Shown piece by piece: positions 9,562-19,068 of a DNA stretch of 64,000 nt. The stretch is taken from NCBI GenBank assembly GCA_905182405.1, contig CAJJBQ010000002.1, forward strand, positions 1,116,001-1,180,000. Reading direction: 5' to 3'. The stretch's first letter is position 1, and each line of letters starts with the position of its first letter. The translations under genes and the position numbers were made by a program. The notes beneath the pieces were generated by a model. It saw only the letters and a list, made by a program, of their open reading frames with translations. It searched no databases and was not told where the DNA came from. Origin of the DNA: Akkermansiaceae bacterium (GTDB lineage: Bacteria; Verrucomicrobiota; Verrucomicrobiia; Verrucomicrobiales; Akkermansiaceae).

Positions 9562-9678
9562 TGCTAGAAAAACTACATCAGGAAGAATATTTGAAAAGAC
9601 TACAATTTCACAGAACTCCGATTAAGACTACCTCCTCCAGCAAAAAGAACGTTCGTCCCTCTCTGAAATCACTGAAAT

Positions 9679-9832
9679 TCATCGCCGGTCCATTCCCAAT
9701 CCTCCCTGATAAGCATTTTCTCCCGGAACGATTCCACGGCATCTGATTATCCAAATTTTCAGGACCAAACGCCCGGGGTGCTCAACCGCAGGAACTAACA
9801 ATCAAAGTGACGAGGAGCAGGAGTTTTTCCAT
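9679..9832 (-). pseudogene. Decayed second copy of the MPWN lipoprotein
   Basis: Reading from ATG 9832 gives 'MEKLLLLVTLIVSSCG', a signal peptide with lipobox 'VSSC', then an in-frame TGA. The same frame continues 'ENLDNQMPWNRSG', and after a shift of one base the next frame reads 'GENAYQGGLGMDRR' and a stop. Aligned to the intact neighbour, this recovers signal peptide, MPWN core and GE-xx-QG-xx-GM tail in the same order, so the locus is a paralog broken by a nonsense codon and a frameshift after a GGG run. Sequencing error could explain the frameshift but not easily both lesions. Confidence 0.6.
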
Positions 9833-9914
9833 ACCAATTCACTCTATCTGGTAAAGCGCCCCCATCCAGCACCGGATCGCCACCAAAACAGACTGCCACC
9901 CAAATCCGTAACAC

Positions 9915-9942
9915 AAAAAAAGACGGCTCGTTAGGAGCCGCC
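9915..9942 (-). terminator. Rho-independent terminator after the coiled-coil pair
   Basis: On the minus strand a GC-rich stem GGCGGCTC / GAGCCGTC (one G-U pair) with a five-base loop is followed by seven consecutive T residues. It sits 25 bp past the stop codon of the gene at 9967-10767. Because the stem is also flanked by T residues on the plus strand side, it may work in both directions. Confidence 0.8.
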
Positions 9943-9966
9943 TTTTGAAAATTATTGAAGCAGAAC

Positions 9967-10767
9967 TTAGTTCGCCGCGGTGTCAGCGAGGATCACAGAA
10001 TCACCTGGCTGAACGCGCACTCCGACAGCCATGCTGTCAGGAACAATTTCCGCAATCGCTTGGTTTGCTTCGAGAGAGGAAATAAGAACATTGCCCAAAT
10101 GACGTCCATCACGGACGAGGAGAAGTTGGGAATCTCCCGCAAGTCCCGATTTTTCACCGGCGGCAATCACAAGGAAGCCCCACTCGTTGTTGACCGATGT
10201 GACAGTAGCGCTGAATGTATTGCCACGAACCCGGGCCTTGCTCTCGTCGATCTTGGTCGTGACACGAGCGATTTCCGCTTTGGACTTCACGACACTCTTT
10301 AGGAGATTTTCACGAACAAGCTCCAGCTCCGCAAGCTGCTTATCCTTGCTCTTCTTCTGCTCCTCGAGATTTTTAACGATTCCAGGAATGTCTTCGAGTT
10401 TCACATCTGAGCCCGCGCTTTTCTTGATCTCATCGATCAGCTTGTCGACACCAGCGATACGACCTTGTTGCTCCTCGAGACGAGCAGTCTCTACCGCGAG
10501 AGTCTTTTGAAGTTCACCCTGCTTGCCGACTTCGGTCTCCAGCGAGGCAACGGCTTCATCCTTCGCCGAACGAGCTTCTTTGTTAGAAGAAGTAGAATCA
10601 TTTTTTTGACCTTCTTTGTCGGTAATAGTCTTGCTGAGATTAGAAGTTTCTCCTTTGAGAGTGTCGAGATCAGTCAACTGAACTTCGATCTTATCTTTGA
10701 CCTGCCAGCCAAAGATGGCTCCTGCTCCGATGGCGACAACAGCGAGAATGTAGAGAATATTTTTCAT
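9967..10767 (-). CDS. Coiled-coil membrane-anchored protein, paralog B
   Basis: A 266-aa protein with one N-terminal transmembrane helix (about residues 4-21), a long charged helical region rich in K, E, S and heptad-like spacing (about 25-185) and a compact beta-rich C-terminal domain (about 190-262) containing 'NNEWGFLVIAAG', 'LLLVRDG', 'SSLEANQAIAEIVPDS' and 'VQPGDSVI'. The C-terminal domain clearly matches that of the next upstream gene (10808-11593). Its pattern resembles FlgT-C-like or similar 'V.PGD.V' beta domains, but I cannot name the family. Probable periplasmic scaffold or envelope protein. Separated by only 40 bp from its paralog, so co-transcribed; followed by a good terminator. 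Confidence 0.82.
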   Translation of the reverse strand: MKNILYILAVVAIGAGAIFGWQVKDKIEVQLTDLDTLKGETSNLSKTITDKEGQKNDSTSSNKEARSAKDEAVASLETEVGKQGELQKTLAVETARLEEQQGRIAGVDKLIDEIKKSAGSDVKLEDIPGIVKNLEEQKKSKDKQLAELELVRENLLKSVVKSKAEIARVTTKIDESKARVRGNTFSATVTSVNNEWGFLVIAAGEKSGLAGDSQLLLVRDGRHLGNVLISSLEANQAIAEIVPDSMAVGVRVQPGDSVILADTAAN

Positions 10768-10807
10768 AGTAAAGTAGTGATCGTAGGTTGGTGTGTTTCA
10801 GAGTCGC

Positions 10808-11593
10808 TTACTTAGCTTCTCCTCCTTCTTCTGTGAGAGGAACAACTTTGTCTCCGGGAGAGACAGTCACGTCACCTTTCACGCTGCTGGGAATGATATT
10901 TGCTGCTGAAGTGTTTGCTTCCACTCCAGTAACGATGAGCTGAGCGATTTCCTCCCCATCGCGAAGAACGGACAATTTGGATTTTTTGACAACTCCAATA
11001 TTGTCGCCTCCGGCCAAAGTGACGAAGCCCCACTGACGAAAAATTGAGCGAACGCTAGTGCTTTCGAAGTAAGAAGAACCACTAACGCGGTCCCCCAGTT
11101 TCTTTGCAAGATTCTTGGCGATATCTGAGGTGACGCTCTCGGTTCCTGTCAGGCGATCAACTTGAGCCGAATTGATAGAGATCTCATCTTCAAGATCACT
11201 CACTGCAGCACGCAGAGCTTTCATTCTTGGAACTAAGGTTACAACATCTCCTAGTTCTTTCAGAGTTTCATCAGCGGCATCCGCTTTAGCCTGAGCTGAA
11301 TCAGCAGCGCCTTTCTTGGAGTCGATACTGTCTTGGGTTTTCTTGTTGCCAGCGACCTGCTCGTCGAGCTTCTCCTGAGTCTCATCACGAAAAGTGCTGA
11401 ATTGCTTGCTCTCCGTATCAAGCGCCGTGATGTCACTGGTAAGAGAGTTGAATTTGTTTGTGAGCGTTGCTTTTTTGCTCTCCTCCGACTGAGTGTCGGC
11501 GATAGTATCTTCAAGAAAGCCCTTATTTTTGTGGGCGACGAATGCCCCGATAAGGAGGGCGACAGCTGCTAGGATTCCAAAGGTGTTTGCCAT
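10808..11593 (-). CDS. Coiled-coil membrane-anchored protein, paralog A
   Basis: A 261-aa protein: N-terminal transmembrane helix (about residues 4-20, 'FGILAAVALLIGAFVA'), coiled-coil segment with many D, T, S, K and E residues (about 25-175) and a C-terminal domain reading 'IFRQWGFVTLAGGDNIG', 'LSVLRDGEEI', 'VEANTSAANIIPSS', 'VSPGDKVV'. It aligns throughout the C-terminal 80 residues with the gene just downstream, which identifies an old tandem duplication with divergent coiled coils. No catalytic motif is visible. Likely an exported, membrane-tethered oligomer; role unknown. It is the first gene of the pair, divergent from the ABC exporter at 11755. Confidence 0.82.
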   Translation of the reverse strand: MANTFGILAAVALLIGAFVAHKNKGFLEDTIADTQSEESKKATLTNKFNSLTSDITALDTESKQFSTFRDETQEKLDEQVAGNKKTQDSIDSKKGAADSAQAKADAADETLKELGDVVTLVPRMKALRAAVSDLEDEISINSAQVDRLTGTESVTSDIAKNLAKKLGDRVSGSSYFESTSVRSIFRQWGFVTLAGGDNIGVVKKSKLSVLRDGEEIAQLIVTGVEANTSAANIIPSSVKGDVTVSPGDKVVPLTEEGGEAK

Positions 11594-11754
11594 TGTATTA
11601 AAGGATTGTTCCGGTGTGGTTTTTAATAAGCTACCGATTGTCGGAGAGGTCCGGCAATCCTAAAGTTCACCGAATCTGCTCTTTTCCAATATTTTCGACA
11701 AGAATAGGGGACCTTGCCGCTTGCATCCTGTTTGACTACGGGCAAGTTGGGCAT

Positions 11755-13473
11755 GTGAAGAGCGTTTTGCGGGTTCTTGCTTATTTACGCCGATATCCCG
11801 GATTAGGGGCGGCTCAACTGCTGTGTGCCACCATCATGGCACTTTCGGTCATCATTTTCCCATGGATTACTGGCTATGTTGTCGATAAAATCATTCCGAA
11901 TCCGGAACGCCACGGCGAGTTTTTCTTCTGGGTAGCGGCAGCGCTGGGAGGATTTTTCGCCAAAGATGGTCTCAATTGCGCTCGCATCATCCTCAATAAT
12001 CACTTTGAACAAAAAGTAATCTTCGATATCCGCTCGGATCTCTATCAAAAGATTCAGCGACTTCCCCTCCGCTGGTTCGATACCCGGCGTACCGGCGATA
12101 TTATGACTCGCGTAATCGAGGATGTCACCGCAATGGAGCGAGTCCTCATTGACGGCATCGAACTCGGCCTCGTTTCCTTCTTCCAGATAGGAATTGTGGC
12201 AACTTGGATGTACTTCACCAATTGGGAGGTCGCACTCTGGGCCACCTTGCCTGTTCCCTTTCTCGTTATCGGTGCCTATTTCTACACCAAGGACGCCCGT
12301 TCGAGATACCGCGATCAACGGGAATCTTCCTCGGACCTCAACGCATTCTTGCACGACAACATCGCCGGCATCCGCCAGATTAAAGCCTACGCCGCCGAGA
12401 AAGAAGAGCACCGCAATTTCAACAAGCTCTCGAAGAAGCTCCAAAACGCGACCTTGAAGCTCATGAAATACTGGGCCTTCTACTCACCTGGAATGTCCTT
12501 CATCGGCATGATCGGCTACGTCCTTGTTCTCGGATCTGGTGGTTTGGCCGTAATGAATGGCTCTATGGCACTCGGTGAATTTCTTTCCTATTTCCTTATG
12601 CTTTCACTCTTTTATGAGCCTGTTGGCAAACTGCACCAGCTCAATCAAATGGCGCTCTCGTCCCGTGCTGCCGCCGACCGCGTCTTTGAGGTCCTCGATT
12701 CGGAAGACGAGCCCGACGCCGCGAGCGGAACCCCCCTTCCACGGCCTGTCAAAGGAGCTGTCTCCTTTGAAAACGTGAGCTTCGCTTACGATGACGACCA
12801 ACCGACGCTCCACAATGTCACCATCAAGGCCGCGCCCGGCGAAACGATCGCCCTCGCCGGCACCACGGGCGCGGGGAAATCCACCATCGTTAATCTCCTC
12901 TGCCGTTTCTACGAATACGACTCTGGCAGTCTCAGCATTGATGGCCACGAATTAAATTCCCTCTCAAAAACCTCTCTCCGAGAAGCCATCGGTTACGTCA
13001 CCCAGGAAGCCTTCCTTTTCAATGGCTCCGTCCGTGAAAATCTCATCCTCGCCAAACGAAGCGCGACTGATGAGGAAATCTGGCGGGCCCTCGACGCCGC
13101 CAAGGCCGACTTCGTCAAGGAACTCCCTGAGAAACTCGAAACCAATGTCGGTGAACGCGGCGTAAAACTTTCAGGAGGAGAAAAACAGCGCCTCTCCATC
13201 GCGCGCGCCCTCCTTAAAGACCCACCCATTCTTCTCCTTGATGAAGCCACCGCTTCGGTCGACAACAAGACCGAGCTTTCCATCCAGCAAGCCCTCGATG
13301 AACTGATGAAAAATCGCACCAGCATCGTCATCGCCCACCGCCTCTCCACCATCCAAAATGCCGACCGCATTTACGTCATGGAAAAAGGCCGCGTAGTTGA
13401 AGAAGGAAATTACAATGAGTTGATTCAGCGAGACGGCAAGTTCGCTGAACTCGCCAGCACCATTCAGGAGTAG
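11755..13473 (+). CDS. ABC exporter, fused permease-ATPase (MsbA/lipid A type)
   Basis: A 572-aa half-transporter when started at GTG 11755, giving 'VKSVLRVLAYLRRYPGL'; an earlier GTG at 11614 would add 47 residues unlike a transporter N-terminus. Six transmembrane helices occupy the first 310 residues. The nucleotide-binding domain has Walker A 'GTTGAGKST' (near 370), Q-loop 'VTQEAFLF', signature 'LSGGEKQRLSIARALL' (near 472) and Walker B 'ILLLDEATASVD', followed by the H-loop 'IAHRLSTI'. This is the MsbA/type-1 multidrug exporter class. Substrate is unproven; lipid A core flipping or drug export are the usual roles. Initiation context is weak, so the exact start is uncertain. Confidence 0.88.
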   Translation: MKSVLRVLAYLRRYPGLGAAQLLCATIMALSVIIFPWITGYVVDKIIPNPERHGEFFFWVAAALGGFFAKDGLNCARIILNNHFEQKVIFDIRSDLYQKIQRLPLRWFDTRRTGDIMTRVIEDVTAMERVLIDGIELGLVSFFQIGIVATWMYFTNWEVALWATLPVPFLVIGAYFYTKDARSRYRDQRESSSDLNAFLHDNIAGIRQIKAYAAEKEEHRNFNKLSKKLQNATLKLMKYWAFYSPGMSFIGMIGYVLVLGSGGLAVMNGSMALGEFLSYFLMLSLFYEPVGKLHQLNQMALSSRAAADRVFEVLDSEDEPDAASGTPLPRPVKGAVSFENVSFAYDDDQPTLHNVTIKAAPGETIALAGTTGAGKSTIVNLLCRFYEYDSGSLSIDGHELNSLSKTSLREAIGYVTQEAFLFNGSVRENLILAKRSATDEEIWRALDAAKADFVKELPEKLETNVGERGVKLSGGEKQRLSIARALLKDPPILLLDEATASVDNKTELSIQQALDELMKNRTSIVIAHRLSTIQNADRIYVMEKGRVVEEGNYNELIQRDGKFAELASTIQE

Positions 13474-13563
13474 AAGGAGCCCTTTTAGAATTCTAAATCA
13501 TCCTTTGCCTTGTGCTCCGGAATGCGGTAACCGCTCGGCAGCGCAATAACTGCCCGCATCTCT

Positions 13564-14829
13564 ATGCTCGATATCAAACTCATTCGCGAAACTCCCGATC
13601 TCGTCAAGGAACGTCTAGCCACCCGGCACGATGATTCCGCATCCATGATCGATGAAGTTCTTTCCTGCGATGAAACCCGACGCAAGGCCGAGACCGACAA
13701 GCAGCAGCTCCAGTCGCAGCGCAAAAGCACCTCAAAGGAAATCGGCAAGCTCCGCGCCAACGGCGAAGACTCCTCTGGCATCGAGACCGAGGTCAAGAAA
13801 CTCGGCGATCAAATCAAAGCCCTCGACGAAGTTGGAAGTGAGGCCGGAGCCCGCCAGAGCGAACTCCTCCTCACCATCCCCAATCTCCCTCACGAAAGCG
13901 CCCCCATCGGTGCTGACGAAGGCGCGAACCCAGTCCTCCGCAGCTGGGGGGAAAAGCCCGCTCTCCTGAAGGCCCGCGACCATCTCAATCTCGCCGAGAA
14001 ACACCGCCTCATCAGCTTCGAAGACGGCGCCCGCCTTTCGGGCTCCGGCTTCGCCGTCTATCGAGGCAAAGGGGCCCGCCTCCAGCGCGCCCTTATCCAA
14101 TTTCTCCTCGACCTGCAGACCCAGGAACACGGCTACGAGGAAGTCAACGTTCCCCACCTCATCCAACGTCAATGCATGGAAGGCACCGGACAGCTTCCTA
14201 AGTTTGAAGACGACATGTATGGCACCAGTGACGGCGAATTTTTCCTCGCTCCCACCGCCGAAGTCCCTGTCACCAACCTTTACCGCGAACAGCTTCTCGC
14301 TGACGCCGATCTCCCGATCAAAATGACCGCCCACACACCCTGCTTTCGTCGTGAAGCCGGGAGCGCCGGTCGTGACAACCGCGGCATCATCCGCATGCAC
14401 CAGTTTGACAAAGTCGAACTCGTCCAAATCGCCCGTCCCGAAGAATCACTCGCACTTCTGGAAGAACTCACCAGCCATGCCGAGGCCGTTCTCCAGAAAC
14501 TCGGCCTCCACTACCAGGTCATCGAACTCTGCACTGGCGACATCGGCTTCAGTTCCTGCAAGACCTATGACCTCGAAGTATGGTCACCTGGTCAGGACAA
14601 ATTCCTGGAAGTCTCCAGCTGCTCAAACTTCGGCGACTACCAGGCCCGACGCATGAAGCTCCGCTATAAGGACGCCGAAGGAAACAACACCTTCTGCCAC
14701 ACCATAAATGGTTCCGGCACCGCGCTACCGCGCCTCCTCGTCGCTCTTCTCGAGCAGTATCAGACCCCCGAAGGCGACGTCAAAATCCCCCAAGCCCTCG
14801 TCCCCTACTACGGCTCCGAGATGCTCTAA
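13564..14829 (+). CDS. serS: Serine--tRNA ligase
   Basis: A 421-aa class II synthetase of usual length. The N-terminal antiparallel coiled coil (about residues 25-105) that grips the long variable arm of tRNA-Ser is evident, followed by the catalytic core with motif 2 'PCFRREAGSAGRDNRGIIR' (near 260) and motif 3 'NGSGTALPRLLVALLE' near 390. Starts 'MLDIKLIRETPDLVKERL', a typical SerRS beginning. No T-box leader is seen in the 90 bp upstream. Gene stands alone on the plus strand. Confidence 0.97.
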   Translation: MLDIKLIRETPDLVKERLATRHDDSASMIDEVLSCDETRRKAETDKQQLQSQRKSTSKEIGKLRANGEDSSGIETEVKKLGDQIKALDEVGSEAGARQSELLLTIPNLPHESAPIGADEGANPVLRSWGEKPALLKARDHLNLAEKHRLISFEDGARLSGSGFAVYRGKGARLQRALIQFLLDLQTQEHGYEEVNVPHLIQRQCMEGTGQLPKFEDDMYGTSDGEFFLAPTAEVPVTNLYREQLLADADLPIKMTAHTPCFRREAGSAGRDNRGIIRMHQFDKVELVQIARPEESLALLEELTSHAEAVLQKLGLHYQVIELCTGDIGFSSCKTYDLEVWSPGQDKFLEVSSCSNFGDYQARRMKLRYKDAEGNNTFCHTINGSGTALPRLLVALLEQYQTPEGDVKIPQALVPYYGSEML

Positions 14830-15007
14830 AAGGCCCAACCTACCAAGCTCAAAGAGAAGAGTCGCGGCGCCCCGTCGCTTAGCTTCGCAGGCGTGCCCCA
14901 AAGGACTGGCTTAAGCTAACCTCGTGCCGCAACTCAAAGAGCGAAGGCTGACCGTCTCAGATCTAGCCCTCCGGTCCGGTGCGTAGGCTTCAGGGAACAC
15001 CTCAAGG

Positions 15008-15562
15008 CTACCTCGGCCAAGCCGCGTGAACATGCCTTGAGTGCCCGCTATCTCCTGGTCCCTTTGTTTCAGTCGCACCAAGCTCGCGACAGCGATTGAG
15101 AAATTTTCGCCAATAAGGACTGCCATAACCCACTTTGATTCCATTGATGCGATCAACATCAAAGGCGAGCCCCGCGTAGTGTCGTGAACCCCGACTGTGC
15201 GATGCTCCGGCAATCGATGTGACATGAAAACTATATCCTTGCTTCGCGAGGATCTTCATCGCCCGGAGCATCTGGGGATTGAGGTTTGTGTATCCGCCGG
15301 GAGCATTGCCATACCAACTGCGCCTGGCGCTTCCGCCACGGGCAGTCGCTTCGATGTTATCCCAAGACGATGCTCCGTCGTAGTGCCCACTCACCTGTCG
15401 GCGCATGAGCGAGATTTTGGGACACTTTTTAATCCAGGTGGCATGAGACTTTCGCGCAGCCGCAAGCGCAGCAGGGCTGGAGGAATTGAATCCGCAACTC
15501 ACAAGGCCAACTGCGAACACAAAACATAAGAGGGGCAGAGAAAGAACAAGACGGCGGTTCAT
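15008..15562 (-). CDS. Lipoprotein with M15/LAS-type peptidase domain
   Basis: A 184-aa lipoprotein from ATG 15562 (an upstream in-frame start would add 22 residues before the signal peptide). Signal segment 'LVLSLPLLCFVFAVGLVSC' ends in lipobox LVSC with Cys23. The C-terminal half shows 'SHSRGSRHYAGLAFDVDRI' and 'GHSRHVHAAWP', which match the zinc-binding S-x-H-x-x-G-x-A-x-D and H-x-H elements of M15 D-Ala-D-Ala peptidases and related murein endopeptidases. Probable role is trimming peptidoglycan cross-links in the periplasm. Divergent from recQ, with start codons 64 bp apart. Confidence 0.78.
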   Translation of the reverse strand: MNRRLVLSLPLLCFVFAVGLVSCGFNSSSPAALAAARKSHATWIKKCPKISLMRRQVSGHYDGASSWDNIEATARGGSARRSWYGNAPGGYTNLNPQMLRAMKILAKQGYSFHVTSIAGASHSRGSRHYAGLAFDVDRINGIKVGYGSPYWRKFLNRCRELGATETKGPGDSGHSRHVHAAWPR

Positions 15563-15626
15563 GAAGGGGAATGATGGCAAAACCCCCACCCTTGGCAAGG
15601 CCATCATCTTCGCCATAGTCTCTCTC

Positions 15627-17582
15627 ATGTCAGTGATTCACGAAGAACTTGAACGCTCCTTTGACCATACAGAGTTCCGGGACGGCCAGGAAGTGGTGAT
15701 CCTGTCTCTTTTAGCGGAGCGCTCGGCTCTCGCGATCTTTCCTACCGGAGGAGGAAAATCACTTTGCTATCAGCTCCCTGCTCTCCTCCTCGAGGGGCTC
15801 ACTCTCGTGATCTCGCCTCTCATCGCCCTCATGAAGGATCAGGTGGATTCCCTTCAGCGAAAAGGAATCGCCGCCGCTCGACTCGATTCGACACTCTCTA
15901 TAGATGAGGCAATGGCCGTCTATCAGGACCTCGAAAACGGCCACTTAAAACTTCTCTACATCGCTCCCGAGCGCCTCGCGAATGAAAAATTCCGCGCCCG
16001 CCTCAAGAACATCACGATCTCCCTACTCGCCATCGATGAAGCTCATTGCATCTCCGAATGGGGTCACAATTTTCGCCCCGATTACCTCAAGCTCACACAA
16101 TTCGCAAAAGAACTCCATGTTGAGCGCGTTCTTGGTCTAACCGCGACCGCCACTCCGGCAGTCGCAGCAGACATTTGTCGCCATTTTCAAATCGCCAAGG
16201 AAGACCATCACCAGCTCACTTTCTACCGGCCCAATTTGAACCTCTCAATCGCTCCTCTCCCGGGAGGAGAAAGGCGCGCCCACCTACTAAAAAAGCTCCA
16301 AGAAGGTCCCGTCGAGCCCACCATTATATACACTACCCTTCAGCACACCGCCGAATCACTGGCCTCTTTTTTAAAACAAAACGGCTTCAACGCCCGACCC
16401 TACCACGCAGGACTCCGACCAGAGGCGCGCTCGGAAATTCAGGATCAATTTATGGCGGGAGAGATGCCCATCATTTGCGCTACCATCGCCTTCGGCATGG
16501 GAATCGATAAATCGAATATCCGGAACATTTTCCACTATAACCTTCCAAAATCTCTCGAAAACTACACCCAGGAAATCGGACGGGCCGGGCGCGATGGAGA
16601 ACCAGCTACCTGTGAACTCCTCGCCTGCCAAGATGACATCCGCACCCTGGCAAACTTCACTTACGGCGACACTCCACAACCTGATGGACTGCGCGCCATT
16701 CTCCGTATCCTTCTCGATCAACCCGGTGAATTCGACATTTCAACATACGAACTCTCACGCTCTCACGACATCCGCCCCTTGGTCATCAACACCCTCCTGA
16801 CCTACTTGGAGCTCGAGGGATTTCTCAAGGCGACCTCCCCCTTTTATTCCACCTACAAGGTTAAGTTCGTGCGCTCATTGGAGCACCTGCTCAATGGATT
16901 CGATTCCGATCGCAAAGAATTCCTCACCAAGCTCTTCGACACAGGAAAGGCCGGTTATCAGTGGCACGAAATCAATCCCACCGATGCCGCCGAAAGAATC
17001 GGCGAATCAAAAGATAAAATCACCGAAGCAATCGGCGAGCTCGAAGACCTCGGCGACCTCATCGTCAAGCCCTCCCGCATCCGGCAAGGATATCGACCGC
17101 TTAAAAAGCCCGAGGACATGAAAGCCTTAACCCAACGGCTCGTTGAGCTATTTCATCGTCGGGAAAAGTCAGACCTTGAGCGACTTCAGCAAGTGGTCGA
17201 CCACGCCCTTACGCCCGATTGCCTCTACCAATCGCTTCTCAGCCACTTCGGGGAAGAAATGGCGCCCTGCGGTCATTGCTGTCGCTGTCTGGGCGACCAA
17301 CCACCATCTATACTTCCCGGCAACCCTCCATCCGCGATCGGAAGCATCGAAACGAAAATCCTTCAAGGCCTCATCAACCAAAAACACTCCGGACTGCGCA
17401 CACCGCGACAACTTGCTCGTTTTCTCTGTGGCATGACCTCACCCGCCACCTCCTACTCTTGGTTTCTTCCGGAAGGAGCTCGGCGTAAGGTCCGACTCAC
17501 CAGCCACGACGGCTACTCCATGCTCGAAGAACATAATTTCGAAGAGGTCTTCGATCTCTGCAGCGAGCAGCTAATCCACTAG
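15627..17582 (+). CDS. recQ: ATP-dependent DNA helicase, RecQ family
   Basis: A 651-aa helicase from ATG 15627 ('MSVIHEELERSFDHTEFRDG'); a longer in-frame reading from 15486 overlaps the divergent lipoprotein gene and is rejected. Superfamily 2 motifs: 'FRDGQ' motif 0, Walker A 'FPTGGGKSLCYQLPALL' (Lys44), DEAH at 137-140, motif III 'GLTATATP', motif VI 'QEIGRAGRDGEPA'. A four-cysteine zinc region 'CGHCCRC' lies near residue 552. The C-terminus (last ~80 aa) does not show a clear HRDC domain and instead has a short winged-helix-like region. Role: unwinding of recombination and stalled-fork intermediates. Confidence 0.94.
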   Translation: MSVIHEELERSFDHTEFRDGQEVVILSLLAERSALAIFPTGGGKSLCYQLPALLLEGLTLVISPLIALMKDQVDSLQRKGIAAARLDSTLSIDEAMAVYQDLENGHLKLLYIAPERLANEKFRARLKNITISLLAIDEAHCISEWGHNFRPDYLKLTQFAKELHVERVLGLTATATPAVAADICRHFQIAKEDHHQLTFYRPNLNLSIAPLPGGERRAHLLKKLQEGPVEPTIIYTTLQHTAESLASFLKQNGFNARPYHAGLRPEARSEIQDQFMAGEMPIICATIAFGMGIDKSNIRNIFHYNLPKSLENYTQEIGRAGRDGEPATCELLACQDDIRTLANFTYGDTPQPDGLRAILRILLDQPGEFDISTYELSRSHDIRPLVINTLLTYLELEGFLKATSPFYSTYKVKFVRSLEHLLNGFDSDRKEFLTKLFDTGKAGYQWHEINPTDAAERIGESKDKITEAIGELEDLGDLIVKPSRIRQGYRPLKKPEDMKALTQRLVELFHRREKSDLERLQQVVDHALTPDCLYQSLLSHFGEEMAPCGHCCRCLGDQPPSILPGNPPSAIGSIETKILQGLINQKHSGLRTPRQLARFLCGMTSPATSYSWFLPEGARRKVRLTSHDGYSMLEEHNFEEVFDLCSEQLIH

Positions 17583-17663
17583 CGCTTCCGACCAAGAATC
17601 CCAAGCAAGGCAGGTCCACCATGCAAAGCCGTCAACGAGATAATAAAAAAACACGAGGCCTTT

Positions 17664-18764
17664 CTAGCCGTTGAGCTTGGCGAGATTCTTGGCGAGAAAC
17701 TTGCCATTCTTACGGATGAGCTTGTCGTCGAAGAAGATTTCTCCGCCCCCATAATCCGGACGCTGAATCGTCACCATATCCCAGTGGACCCCTGAACGAT
17801 TGCCATTGTCAGCCTCCTCATAAGCCTGTCCCGGCGTGAAGTGGAAGCTGCCCGCAATCTTCTCATCAAAAAGAATATCGCGCATCGGCTCCCGAATAAT
17901 CGGATTAAATCCAAGGGCAAACTCACCGACGTAGCGCGCGCCAGCATCGGTATCGAGAATCTTGTTCAGCTCTTTCGTTTTTCCACCTGCGGCCTCAGCC
18001 TTGACAATCTTCCCTTTTTCAAAAATGAGTTTGATCCCATCGAAGGCGATGCCCCGGTAAATGGTCGGCGCATTGTGCGTGATCACTCCTTCAACCGAAT
18101 TCTTAATTGGAGCAGTAAAGACCTCACCGTCGGGGATGTTGTAATTTCCACCACACACAATCGCGGGGATGTCCTTGATCGAGAAACGAAGATCGGTGCC
18201 CTTGTTCTTGATGTGAACCTTCTCAGTCTTCTCCATCAGATTCTTGAGATGGTTCATCGCCGGGAGGAAGCTCTTGTAGTCGAGTAAGCAAACGTCGAAG
18301 TAGAAATCCTCAAAGGCCTCCGTGCTCATCCCTGCCTGCTGGGCCATCGCAGGATGCGGCCAGCGGAGAACACACCATTTCGTTTTTTTGACCCGATGAT
18401 CGAGGACCTTGCGAATGTGCTTCATAGCAGTCGCCATCTTGTCTGCTGCGACATCGCTCGTTTCGGTAATGTTGTGGGATCCGCGGATCGCAATGTATGC
18501 GTCCATGTCTTTCATCTCCGTGAAAAGATGTTTCCCTGTTAGCTTATACTGCTCATCGGTCGCTCCGAGAAGAAGCTCACGACTAATCCGGTTTGTCCCA
18601 AGACGCACAAAGGGAATCCCTTTCCGCGAGCGCACCTCACGGACAAGTGCGATGGCCATGTCCTCGGGAGTGTCGACGAGATCAATGAGAATTTTTTCGC
18701 CCTTCTTGAGAGAAGTCGAATAACGAACGAGTTGTCTAGCGAGTCCAGTAAAACGCGGGTCCAT
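17664..18764 (-). CDS. Aminopeptidase, M29 family
   Basis: A 366-aa cytoplasmic protein beginning '[20 protein letters not shown]', the standard opening of M29 (AmpS/AmpT/PepS-type) metallopeptidases. Conserved elements include '[11 protein letters not shown]', the substrate/metal Glu loop, 'GVHWDMV' with the metal-ligand His and Asp near residue 325, and 'GEFALGFNP'. The enzyme removes N-terminal amino acids using two metal ions. It is monocistronic by appearance: recQ converges on its 3' side with about 80 bp between stops. Confidence 0.92.
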   Translation of the reverse strand: MDPRFTGLARQLVRYSTSLKKGEKILIDLVDTPEDMAIALVREVRSRKGIPFVRLGTNRISRELLLGATDEQYKLTGKHLFTEMKDMDAYIAIRGSHNITETSDVAADKMATAMKHIRKVLDHRVKKTKWCVLRWPHPAMAQQAGMSTEAFEDFYFDVCLLDYKSFLPAMNHLKNLMEKTEKVHIKNKGTDLRFSIKDIPAIVCGGNYNIPDGEVFTAPIKNSVEGVITHNAPTIYRGIAFDGIKLIFEKGKIVKAEAAGGKTKELNKILDTDAGARYVGEFALGFNPIIREPMRDILFDEKIAGSFHFTPGQAYEEADNGNRSGVHWDMVTIQRPDYGGGEIFFDDKLIRKNGKFLAKNLAKLNG

Positions 18765-18823
18765 AGGTGGACACTAAAGCTGAATCGCTTCGGGCTAAAC
18801 TCTAAAGTCTTGGCTGATCTAGA

Positions 18824-19024
18824 TTACTCCTTTTCGCGCCAATGCTCATAGGATTCCGATCCAGGTGTCTTGGGATCGTCCAAGGGAGCATTGGCATCCA
18901 GTTGTCGAGCGAGATGCGAATCACTGAACGCTGCGCCCCCTGCCTCTCGGCTATTGGTAGACTCGCAGGAAACAAGACCACCAGTTATTAAGCTCAGAAC
19001 AGCCAGGATAATGAAAAACTTCAT
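18824..19024 (-). CDS. Small lipoprotein, 66 aa, unknown function
   Basis: From ATG 19024 the product is 66 aa: signal segment 'MKFFIILAVLSLITGGLVSC' with lipobox LVSC and Cys20, then a short polar tail with proline and acidic residues ending 'SYEHWREKE'. An in-frame upstream start would overlap the end of bioD and place 19 charged residues before the signal peptide, so the shorter form is chosen. It lies 44 bp downstream of bioD on the same strand and may share that transcript. No recognised family. Confidence 0.68.
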   Translation of the reverse strand: MKFFIILAVLSLITGGLVSCESTNSREAGGAAFSDSHLARQLDANAPLDDPKTPGSESYEHWREKE

Positions 19025-19068
19025 ACCACAAGTATGGCGTGGTCGATAGAACCCGGCAAGCATGGACT

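Noticed and set aside
11614..11754. Longer N-terminus for the ABC exporter
   Set aside because: The 47 extra residues do not look like a transporter start; GTG 11755 begins at the first transmembrane region.
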